Shown piece after piece: positions 44,101-56,100 of a stretch of DNA of 64,000 nucleotides (the stretch's first letter is position 1; each line of letters starts with the position of its first letter). Both the position numbers and the translations under genes were made by a program. The DNA comes from Phoronis australis (lineage: Eukaryota; Phoronida; Phoronidae). The stretch covers positions 868,974-932,973 of the forward strand of contig NMRA01000114.1 of NCBI GenBank assembly GCA_002633005.1, read 5' to 3'. The notes beneath the pieces are model-generated. The model searched no databases. It was given only the letters and a program-made list of their open reading frames with translations, and was not told the origin of the DNA.

Positions 44101-47100
44101 GTGCAGACATTTACTAAAAACATCTAAAAGTTTTTCTCATGAGGAAAACTGTAAAGAACATGCTCCCAATTAGATGTAACTTGCTAAATGCCCAAATTAT
44201 TTCCTTGGCATTTTAGTGTTTACTTTCCGCGGCCAAAGGGGGGGGCAAGACCCCTTCCTGGTAGCATTATATCGGAGAACAGTGGAGGTGGAACTCAGAA
44301 GAATCAGAAGATGCAGTCTTTAGTCAAATCCGTAGCGCTTACGACGATGACGCCCTGCTCGACCAGTTGTATTCTAAGAAATCCGCAGGACACACTCCAG
44401 CAAGTACTGGTCTACGCATAGGCGGATCCACGGGGGATCAAGGGGTCCGGAGTCCCATTTTTTCCCTTGATTTTAGTGATATCAAATCTATAATTTTCAA
44501 ATTATTGACTTGGCCCCCCTTTCAAAAAATCCTTGACCGTCCCCCCTTTAAAAATCCTGGATCACCCCTGCTACGTTTGATCTTGTGTCATAGTAAAACT
44601 GAATATTGAAAATAGTCCATTTTCGCTCTAAAACTGCGTCGCAAATGCACTCCGCGGCATCATTCAGTTGTACCTATACCATGCAAGTATGACAAATTTA
44701 ACAGTTAAACCTGGGTCTGACCAAGTCTAAAGTTAAACATGGTTTAAGATCTTAAAACAGGTCTAAAGAATATAGACCTCGTTGGTGAAATGAAAACTGA
44801 CTTAGACCAGGTCTAAACTGGAGTTAAACCAGGTTTTACTAGACCACTGGTCTGAAAGTTAAACAACCTTTATGAAATACAGATTATCTTTAAACCTGGT
44901 CTAAGTCCAGCTTAAACCAGGTTTCACTTTAAACCACCTTTATGAAATCGGCCGTTAGATTCTAGTTGGCAGTGCGGGGGGTGTAACTGTCTGACGGACA
45001 AAATCTTGTCTAATCCTTGGCCCCCCTGACTCAAAATCCTGGATCCGCCCCTGCCGCTGAGTGTGAAACCAATCAAAAGGGATTTACAGCAGGTATAACC
45101 CTGGTAAATGATGTAACCGTGCCAGCTTCCTATATTGACTTTGTTTTACGTCAGTCTTGGTTAGAAAATTCAACTAACTTGTGCAGTTGCTGACAGCTGG
45201 CGACCATGTTTCCTGACTGGTACATTTAGCGGTAACCGTGGTGACGTTGTTGGGCAGCTGGTAACCAGTAAAGCATGTGAAAGTTACTGTTGAATCTACG
45301 TCGACTGTGGTATTATCACTGTTGCTAATGCAGTACTCCGGTGTGGGAACTGTGCATGTCATGACTGAAAAATGAGTGCGAGTGAAGTCATACCATGCGG
45401 ATTTAAAATGCCATTATGAAAACGACACATAGGTTACGGTCGAATGTGTTGACGTACCCGTAACTGGTAGAAGTCATAATTAGGCGATTAGTGAAGAGCA
45501 CCAAACAGTGCCATTGAATCTTACTAAAGGTGTTTGGTGGTTTACAGACTACCGGACAAGCACAAGGTTAGGAAGAGGTGACTTTAAACGCACCTGCTGA
45601 TTAGGCACTTACGTAAGCATATGTAACGTTATGTGAAATAATGTAATTCTTGAAAAATGAAGATAAAAGTTTGTGAATAAACTCACCTCTATATACAGTT
45701 ACGAATCCCTTGAATAAATTTATGTTTTAAAATCGGTGACTTTTGTGTGTTGTTAGGCAATTACTTTTTCCAATTCATAAGTTTGCTTAAAAATTTAAAA
45801 CAAGTCGACGATGTAGCTAATAATCAAGCTTGACTTAATTATTTCAAGCGATGCTCCTCAAATTTAAAAATGTTTTGCACAGATAGATGCTTGCAAATAA
45901 TTTGGAATGTATAAGCAGCATGTCCTGTAGGAACATAAGTGTAAATAAATGCATACGAGATATTTATATGGTGGCTTAAAAAATTGCCCAATTTTATTGC
46001 ATGTCGGTACATTTTGTATCAAAGGTGTTTGGGGGTTAACTGACTAAGTGACAAGTACACGGGTAGGAAAATGTGACTTTAAATGCACCTACTGATTAGG
46101 CACATACGTAAGCGCATGTAATTATATGTGGAATAATGTGTTTCTTGAAAAATGCTCACATATTTTGAATATAAGCGCGTGCAATTAAGCTCACCTGTAT
46201 AAACAGTTGCCAATCCCTTGAACACATTTATGTCTTAAAATGGGTGATTTTTTTGTGTGTTCTTAGGTTATTTGGTGTTCTAATTCATCAATTAGTTTCA
46301 AATTTTAAAACAAGTAGATGTCTACCACCATGTAGCTAATAAATCAAATTTGACTTTCTTCATATTTTGAAGCGATGCTCCTCGACTTTACAAATATTTA
46401 TTTCACATATAGGTAGAAGAGAATAATTTGGAATATATGAGCAGCATGTCCTATAGGCACATAGGTGAAAATAAATACAACTATATACGCGGTATTTGTA
46501 TTGTGGCTCAAAATGTTACCCAATTTTATTGCATGTCGGTACATTTTTTACCATAAAAGATTTCCATTCTTTTTAAAAATATGTGGATATGCATGAAATA
46601 TTTGCTGACGATTCTGCGTTGTTTGACAGTGCATGAGGCAAAATACACTCATCTGAACAATTCCAATAAAAGTGAGTTCGTCAGCATCACATATCTGTTG
46701 TAGGGATCTTTGAATGACGGAGTTTTTTCTTTGGCTTACAAACATCGCACACTAATGGTAAAAATTCTCACGCACTGTATTAACATTTTGCTGATATCGA
46801 GCAGTGGCGACCAGATCAACCTTTTAGGTTTCATCCAGTCACCTATATAACACCGCGTAAATTAATTCGTTAAATATCCAAAGGGCCAATTTTTGATTTA
46901 GTTATAGACTAGTTCACTTACTGTTAACACTTTGATTATACCCACTGGCCTCTCAAACGGTCGGCAGTACGCACGCAGCATTTCAAGGTAGCTACCTGCC
47001 TTCATAACAAACGGTCAGATTTCTAGGAATACATTTTAAAGGCTATTTTGATCTTTATAAAATGTCACATTTTTGTGAAGAAATATGGTGTGCCCCAGGG

Positions 47101-50100
47101 AATAATACACGCATTTTTGTAGTCACGCAGTGCACAGTTTTTATGAAAACAAAATTTTTATACAAATCGTTGCAATTTCCACGCGTGCACGTTAGTAAAC
47201 TTCAATTGTAGATTTTGCTTATTCATCTGACTACCTTCAATGACACGACTGTAAGTTTGTGTTAATGACTTAAAAGTTAACTACTTAATAATGCAATTTC
47301 ATGGACATAATTAAACAACAGACAAGATTGTTTTTCCTCCTTCTGCAGCCACATTACAGACAATAAGGGATGAACTGACCTTCGCAAGAAGTAACTGGAT
47401 CACTCCACTTTTCATGGCCGTCGCAAGATATGGTTCGTTGCCTAGACTTTTCCGGAAACTGGAATTTCTGTTGACATGTGAAAGATACTGCAGTCCCGTA
47501 AGGCACGGTAGGCGATGATACATTATTAGCAGCATTTTGGACTGTAGGGACTGTGCACTTGGTTACTGAAAGGAGAAAAAACAATGATAAATCAATGTCA
47601 ATATCCAAAATGGTGCACACAGTTCAATTTGTTCTTCGGGCTTGAAATTCTTCTGTTATGCCATTTTATTTGCAGCATGACAATGAAAGGATCACACAGA
47701 CAATGTGACAAAGGGAAAACTGACAGACAGAACTTCAAATAGACGGAATACTTTTGACAGCCTATGGGGCATTTAAATAATTCTTTACTTATATGGTAGA
47801 CGAGGGAGGCATATTTCTTGCTTGGTACTGTGCGGTTCCAGTTCGTCAAAACATGACAAACATCAGTTGGTATTCAAACATTTTGGAGCACATTTAATGT
47901 GCTCGGCTCTAGGGCTAGAGATTTTGTTTTAGTTAGTAGCACTAGATTTGGTCGGCTGCCCTGCATTTTGCCAGGGTAAAAATTTAAAAGCAATGGGTAT
48001 GATTGAAGACGAAATTAGAGGTTTTGATCCTCACTCTGCAAGCGTCAAGTGACAAGAGCTCAACAGTTACATTGTGTCAAATGAAATCTTTATCAACCAA
48101 TGACGCAGGAGACAATTCTGAAATTATTACAACAAAGGCATGAGAAAATTACACGCTGTTTGGAATTTGGTATACGATTGCGAAATAATCAGAATATGTA
48201 GATAAAAGAGACACGGCACCTTTGTGTTGTAAAAAGCACACAATCCCTGGACTCAATTTCCAGTTCTGGTGTGTAAGATGTTAGGGAATTTACAAAGACG
48301 AGCCACTGAACTACCGTCAGAATTACGATCATTGGAAAAACTGGATATTTTAGTGACAACCTTTTGATTATCCAGGTCTAAAGAATATAGACCTCGTTGG
48401 TGAAATGAAAACTGACTTAGACCAGGTCTAAACTGGAGTTAAACCAGGTTTTACTAGACCACTGGTCTGAAAGTTAAACAACCTTTATGAAATACAGATT
48501 ATCTTTAAACCTGGTCTAAGTCCAGCTTAAACCAGGTTTAACTTTAAACCACCTTTATGAAATCGGCCGTTAGATTCTAGTTGGCAGTGCGGGGGGTGTA
48601 ACTGTCTGACGGACAAAATCTTGTCTAATCCTTGGCCCCCCTGACTCAAAATCCTGGATCCGCCCCTGCCGCTGAGTGTGAAACCAATCAAAAGGGATTT
48701 ACAGCAGGTATAACCCTGGTAAATGATGTAACCGTGCCAGCTTCCTATATTGACTTTGTTTTACGTCAGTCTTGGTTAGAAAATTCAACTAACTTGTGCA
48801 GTTGCTGACAGCTGGCGACCATGTTTCCTGACTGGTACATTTAGCGGTAACCGTGGTGACGTTGTTGGGCAGCTGGTAACCAGTAAAGCATGTGAAAGTT
48901 ACTGTTGAATCTACGTCGACTGTGGTATTATCACTGTTGCTAATGCAGTACTCCGGTGTGGGAACTGTGCATGTCATGACTGAAAAATGAGTGCGAGTGA
49001 AGTCATACCATGCGGATTTAAAATGCCATTATGAAAACGACACATAGGTTACGGTCGAATGTGTTGACGTACCCGTAACTGGTAGAAGTCATAATTAGGC
49101 GATTAGTGAAGAGCACCAAACAGTGCCATTGAATCTTACTAAAGGTGTTTGGTGGTTTACAGACTACCGGACAAGCACAAGGTTAGGAAGAGGTGACTTT
49201 AAACGCACCTGCTGATTAGGCACTTACGTAAGCATATGTAACGTTATGTGAAATAATGTAATTCTTGAAAAATGAAGATAAAAGTTTGTGAATAAACTCA
49301 CCTCTATATACAGTTACGAATCCCTTGAATAAATTTATGTTTTAAAATCGGTGACTTTTGTGTGTTGTTAGGCAATTACTTTTTCCAATTCATAAGTTTG
49401 CTTAAAAATTTAAAACAAGTCGACGATGTAGCTAATAATCAAGCTTGACTTAATTATTTCAAGCGATGCTCCTCAAATTTAAAAATGTTTTGCACAGATA
49501 GATGCTTGCAAATAATTTGGAATGTATAAGCAGCATGTCCTGTAGGAACATAAGTGTAAATAAATGCATACGAGATATTTATATGGTGGCTTAAAAAATT
49601 GCCCAATTTTATTGCATGTCGGTACATTTTGTATCAAAGGTGTTTGGGGGTTAACTGACTAAGTGACAAGTACACGGGTAGGAAAATGTGACTTTAAATG
49701 CACCTACTGATTAGGCACATACGTAAGCGCATGTAATTATATGTGGAATAATGTGTTTCTTGAAAAATGCTCACATATTTTGAATATAAGCGCGTGCAAT
49801 TAAGCTCACCTGTATAAACAGTTGCCAATCCCTTGAACACATTTATGTCTTAAAATGGGTGATTTTTTTGTGTGTTCTTAGGTTATTTGGTGTTCTAATT
49901 CATCAATTAGTTTCAAATTTTAAAACAAGTAGATGTCTACCACCATGTAGCTAATAAATCAAATTTGACTTTCTTCATATTTTGAAGCGATGCTCCTCGA
50001 CTTTACAAATATTTATTTCACATATAGGTAGAAGAGAATAATTTGGAATATATGAGCAGCATGTCCTATAGGCACATAGGTGAAAATAAATACAACTATA

Positions 50101-53100
50101 TACGCGGTATTTGTATTGTGGCTCAAAATGTTACCCAATTTTATTGCATGTCGGTACATTTTTTACCATAAAAGATTTCCATTCTTTTTAAAAATATGTG
50201 GATATGCATGAAATATTTGCTGACGATTCTGCGTTGTTTGACAGTGCATGAGGCAAAATACACTCATCTGAACAATTCCAATAAAAGTGAGTTCGTCAGC
50301 ATCACATATCTGTTGTAGGGATCTTTGAATGACGGAGTTTTTTCTTTGGCTTACAAACATCGCACACTAATGGTAAAAATTCTCACGCACTGTATTAACA
50401 TTTTGCTGATATCGAGCAGTGGCGACCAGATCAACCTTTTAGGTTTCATCCAGTCACCTATATAACACCGCGTAAATTAATTCGTTAAATATCCAAAGGG
50501 CCAATTTTTGATTTAGTTATAGACTAGTTCACTTACTGTTAACACTTTGATTATACCCACTGGCCTCTCAAACGGTCGGCAGTACGCACGCAGCATTTCA
50601 AGGTAGCTACCTGCCTTCATAACAAACGGTCAGATTTCTAGGAATACATTTTAAAGGCTATTTTGATCTTTATAAAATGTCACATTTTTGTGAAGAAATA
50701 TGGTGTGCCCCAGGGAATAATACACGCATTTTTGTAGTCACCCAGTGCACAGTTTTTATGAAAACAAAAGTTTTATACAAATTGTTGCAATTTCCACGCG
50801 TGCACGTTAGTAAACTTCAATTGTAGATTTTGCTTATTCATTTGATTACCTTCAATGACACGACTGTAAGTTTGTGCTAATGACTTAAAAGTTAACTACC
50901 TAATAATGCAATTTCATGGACATAATTAAACAACAGACAACATTGTTTTTCCTCCTTCTGCAGCCACATCACAGAAAATAAGGGATGAACTGACCTTCGC
51001 AAGACGTAACTGGATCACTCCACTTTTCACGGCCGTCGCAAGATATGGTTCGTTGCCTAGATTTTTCCGGAAACTGGAATTTCTGTTGACATATGAAAGT
51101 TACTGCAGTCCCGTAAGGCACGGTAGGCGACGATACATTATTAGCAGCATTTTGGACTGTAGGGACGGTGCATTTGGTTACTGAAAGGAGAAAAAACAAT
51201 GATAAATCAATGTCAATATCCAAAATGGTGCACACAGTTCAATTTGTTCTTCGGGTTTGAAATTCTTCTGTTATGCCATTTTATTTGCAACATGACAATG
51301 AAAGGATCACACAGACAATGTGACAAAGGGAAAACTGACAGACAGAACTTCAAATAGACGGAATACCTTTGACAGCCTATGGGGCATTTAAATAATTCTT
51401 TACTTATATGGTAGACGAGGTAGGCGTATTTCTCGATTGGTACAGTGCGGTTCCAGTTTATCAAAACATGACAAACATCAGTTTGTATTCAAACATTTTG
51501 GAGCACATTTAATGTGCTCGGCTCTAGGACTAGAGATTTTGTTTTAGTTAGTAGCACTAGATTTGATCGGCTGCCCTGCATTTTGCTAGGGTAAAAATTT
51601 AAAAGCAATGGGTATGATTGAAGACGAAATTAGAGGTTTTGATCCTCACTCTGCAAGCGTCAAGTGACAAGAGCTCAACAGTTACATTGTGTCAAAAGAA
51701 ATCTTTATCAACCAATGACGCAGGAGACAATTCTGAAATTATTACAACAAAGGCTTGAGAAAATTACACCCTGTTTGGAATTTGGTATACGATTGCGAAA
51801 TAATTAGAATATGTAGATAAAAGAGACCCGGCACCTTTGTGTTGTGAAAAGCACACAATCCCTGGACTCAATTTCCAGTTGTGGTATGTAAGATGCTAGG
51901 GAATTTACAAAGACGAGCCACTGAACTGACGTCAGAATTATGATCATTGGAAAAACTGGATATTTTAATGACAACCTTTTGATTATCCAACCTTTCAACA
52001 AGTATGATTTGAAAGCATATTGTTCGCTAAGGTTTTATAAAAGAAAAGCTCATGGAAATCTCGGTCACACACAAGTAGGTAGAACTCCTCCTACAATTCA
52101 TAGTACTCTTAGGACAAGGCATGTTTCTTTACTACACAGCTCAGTCGTGGATTTAGGGGGGGGGGGGTGCCCTGCTAAAACTCTCCACCGGAATCCATTC
52201 AGCGGTTCGGGGTTGTCAATGTCTGACCGGCAAAATCCTGGCTAATTCCTAAATCAAAATCCTGGATCCGCCTCTGCTGCTGAGTGTGAAACACATCAAC
52301 AATGATTTGTAGCAAGTAAAATCCTGGTAAATGAACTAATCGTGTAAGCTATATATATTGACTTTGTTTTTAGTCAGTCTTGATTACCCAAGTTTACTGA
52401 CTTGTGCAGTTGCTGACAGCTGGCGACCATGCTTCCTGACTGGTACATTTAGCGGTAACCGTGGTGACGTTGTTGGGCAGCTGGTAACCAGTAAAGCATG
52501 TGAAAGTTACTGTTGAATCAACTTCGACTGTAGTATAATCACTGTTGCTAATGCAGTACTCCGGTGTGGGAACTGTGCATGTCATGACTGAAAAATGAGT
52601 GCGAGTCAAGTGATACCATGTGGATTTAAAACGCCATTATCAAAACGACCCATATGTAAAGGGCGCTGTATAGCGACATTGAATGTTACTAAAGGTGTTC
52701 GGGGGTTTACCGACTACCGGACAAGCACACAGGTAGAAAAATGTAACTTTAAATGAACCTAGTGATATACGTAAATGCATGAAATTACATCTGAAGCAAT
52801 TTGTTACTTGAAAAATGCTCACATGTTGTTCCTCTATTCGTGAGACGATAATTAGTACTTCCTGGTACGCGGCAACAGTGTGGCATGTTGACTGACTCGT
52901 AAACAAAAGCAAACGACGACCTAACGTATGACAACGGAGGTAGATCAATGGCTGACTCGACAGCCCTCGTAGTCAAATTATATGACAAGAAATAGGCGTG
53001 AACTTCTTACCTCCCACAACGTCACTTCCGGAGTAGATAACGAATAATTAATGAAATTACAAAAAGATGTAATTAAATGGAAAATATGTCTTGGATAACC

Positions 53101-56100
53101 AACGAACATTATTTGTGCTAAAAATGACATGCAAAAAGGTTGCCTTCGACTTTAAATGCATCTACTGATTAGGCATATACGTAAGCGCATGTAATTATAT
53201 GTGAAATAATGTGTTTCTTGAAAAATGCTCACATGTTTCGAATATAAGTGCTTGCAATTAAGCTCACCTGTATATACAGTTGGCAATCCCTGGAAAATAC
53301 TAATGTCTTAAAATCGATAAATTTCTTGTGTTGTTAAGTCGTTGGTTCTTTTAATTCTTCAATTTGTATAAAAACTTAGAACAAGTCGACGTCAACAACA
53401 ATATAGTTAACAAATCAAGTTTGACTACCTCAATAATTTGAAGCGATGTTCGTCGACTTTACAAATGTTCATAGGTGAAGGCAAATAATTTGGGATGTAT
53501 AAGCAACATGTCCTATTGGCACATAGGTGCAAATAAAGACATATCATCTTTATATGAGTCAAAAGTTGCCCAATTTGATTGCATGTGTACAAATCTGATC
53601 GTGGAACATTTCCGTTCTTTTTGAAATAATGCCAAAATAGAAGAAATATTTACTGAAGGCTTTGCGTTGTTTGATGACACATAACGCAAATGCATCCTTA
53701 TGAGCGCTGCCGATAAAGGTGAGTTCGTCATCATCACAAAGCATTTTTCAAAACCTTTGAATGTCGCAGTTGTTTCTATGGCTGACAAACATCGCCCACT
53801 CATCATGAAAATACGGTATGCATCAGGATATACTACACAAATATTTGTGGTCATTTTTTTTTATAAAAATCGCTGCAATTTGCACGCTTGCACGTTTGTA
53901 TACCTGAATTGCTGATTTTTTGATCCATTTGATTACCTACTATGACAACCCTCTACTAAGTTGTGTTTTAAGGACTTTTAGTCAAATTACTGAAGAATGC
54001 ATCAGGAGGGACATAATGAAACACTAGACGAGATTGTTTTCTCTCTCTGTGCATCCACATCACAGAAAAAATGGAAGAACTGACCTTCACAAGAAGATAC
54101 ATGATCACTCCACTTTTCATGGCCGCCACAATATATGATTCGTTCCCTGGATTTGTCCGGAAAATGGAATTTCGGTTGACAAGTAAAATATACTGCAGTC
54201 CCGTGAGGCACGGTAGGCGATGATACATTATTAGCAGCATTTTGGACTGTAGGGACGGTGCACTTGGTGACTGAAAGGAGAATAAGCAAAGAAAAATCGC
54301 GGTCAGTGTCCCAAATGGTGTACACAGTGAATTTTGTTCTCCGAGAACATTGGTTGTGCATAGTTTAAAATTCCTCAATTTGTTACGACATTATTAGTAT
54401 TTTCAGGGTGGCATCGAAACGATCGCAAGGAAAACGCGATCATGAGTGAACTGATATACAGAGCCTCAAATATGCGGGGTTTTTATTTGGACAGCCTATG
54501 TGGTAAATAGAATTTACTTTACTGTAGATGGGTGACGGGCTTCTCGTTTGTTACAGTGTTATCTCAATTGGCCAAACGACCAAATGCAAACAAAAAATCG
54601 TAATCTTCAGTTGGTATTCATAATCTTTTTTCGTGCATATTTACTATGATCGGCCCTGGGGCTAAAGATGTGGTTTTGGTCAGTACCGTCAGTTTTGTTC
54701 GGCTGGTCTGCATTTTGCCTGATAGTGTTAACATCCGAAAACAATGGGTATAATTCAAGTACTCTGCGTTCCCCAAGTGACCCGAACTCAGTAACTACAG
54801 TGCGTCAATCGCAATTTCTAAGCACAAATGACGCAGGAAGTCGTCCTAAAATTATTGCCGCATACATGACAAAATTGCAGCCAGTTTTGAATTTGGTTTA
54901 AAATTGTAAAATAATTAAATAATGGTATTGGAGATACCAACGGCATTTTGAAGTGCAGGGAGCATGAAATCGTTCGAAGCGTCAACGAGTCTTGCGGGGT
55001 ACGAAGCTCAGGGCTTATAAGAACGAAACTACTTTCTGAATCAAAAACATTGGAAAATTGAACACTCGTGAAAATGTTTTGGTTATCGCAATGCTTAACA
55101 ATCACGATTTGATAGCGTATTGATTTTCCCAAACAACTTACCCGTGCAGTTGTTGACCTGTTTAGACCAAGTTTCCTGCTCGACACAAGTAGCAGTGACC
55201 GTGATGTTGTGATCGGGCAGCTCGTAACCATCTTCACATGTGAAAGTTAATGTTGTGTTCACGTTGACAGTGGTGTTCTCTGTGCTTCTGGCGCTGAACT
55301 CCGGTATTGGAACTGTGCATGTCATCACTGCAAAATGAGTGCGAGTCAAGTAATACGATAGGAAATTAAAATGTCATTTTCAACCACACACATGATAAAA
55401 CTACAGCTGAAGTAGCAGCGATGGGGCTTCTAGTTTTACACAAAAGATCATTATACTATGTTTATTATGACGTTTGCTGACGACCGGACTGGCATGGAGG
55501 CAGGGATCTCTGAGCTAACAAACACGCACGTAAGAAGGCCTATGTAGTTCTATCCGAAAGTACTCTGAACTTGAAAATTGTTCAAGTGTTTTGCATATAG
55601 GTGTTTACAAAGCACAGCTGGCACCCCTTTGAATATATCCACCACTTAAATTCAGAGTAGATCGTTTGTTTTTCGAACTATGGCTTTCACTTTGAGTCCA
55701 ACTAAGGTAAAAATATCAGAAACACAAATGAATTTAAACTTGACTTTATCTTACCCGAACTTGAGAGCGCAAATGTATTGAAAAAATTTTGCCGTTATCA
55801 ATCAGAGACGTTGAGGTAAATCGCCATTTTTACACTGTGCACGCCAGCGAATACGACGTCATACCCCCTGCGGCGCGCAGTGTTAAAAAACGGCGAGTGA
55901 CTTTGAGGTTTTAGTGAGTGTGAGTCATAATTTGCCAAAAAAGCTTCCAGCGCATGAAGCTCGTATAGGAGCTCCACCGTCTCTACTGGGCCAGCATGAG
56001 ACGGTGATCACTGTGTAGAGGTAATGTGCGTTCATCTGAACTCTGCCAATAAAAGTGAGTTCATCATCATCACACCTGTTGTCGGAATTTTTGAATGACG

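Larger units (their letters stand above)
43762..45059. mobile_element. GGCGGAT-family MITE split by a Harbinger-like insertion
   Basis: The left end CAGCGGCGGATTTAAGATTA and the right end (reverse of CAGCGGCAGGGGCGGATCCA) are one MITE of the family seen at 4275-4433. It is split at 43813 by the 1.14-kb element at 43817-44954. The paralogous MITE in the next unit (52142-52282) is uninterrupted and about 141 bp long. Confidence 0.7.
44758..48372. repeat. 3,615-bp tandem duplication, copy 1
   Basis: Every landmark in this block recurs exactly 3,615 bp downstream, including CCP exons A3 and B3. The left boundary lies inside the Harbinger-like element (CAGGTCTAAAG); the right boundary is at TTATCC|AGGTCTA. 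About 2.38 kb at the left is almost identical to copy 2 (one mismatch noticed, near 44926), while 47143-48372 differs by about 2-3 percent. Confidence 0.95.
48373..51987. repeat. 3,615-bp tandem duplication, copy 2
   Basis: Second copy of 44758-48372. It begins inside a truncated Harbinger-like terminus (48373-48569 is only the right part) and ends at TTATCC before AACCTTTC (51988), which is the original flank seen in the other units. Breakpoint microhomology is at most 2 bp (CA). Confidence 0.95.
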
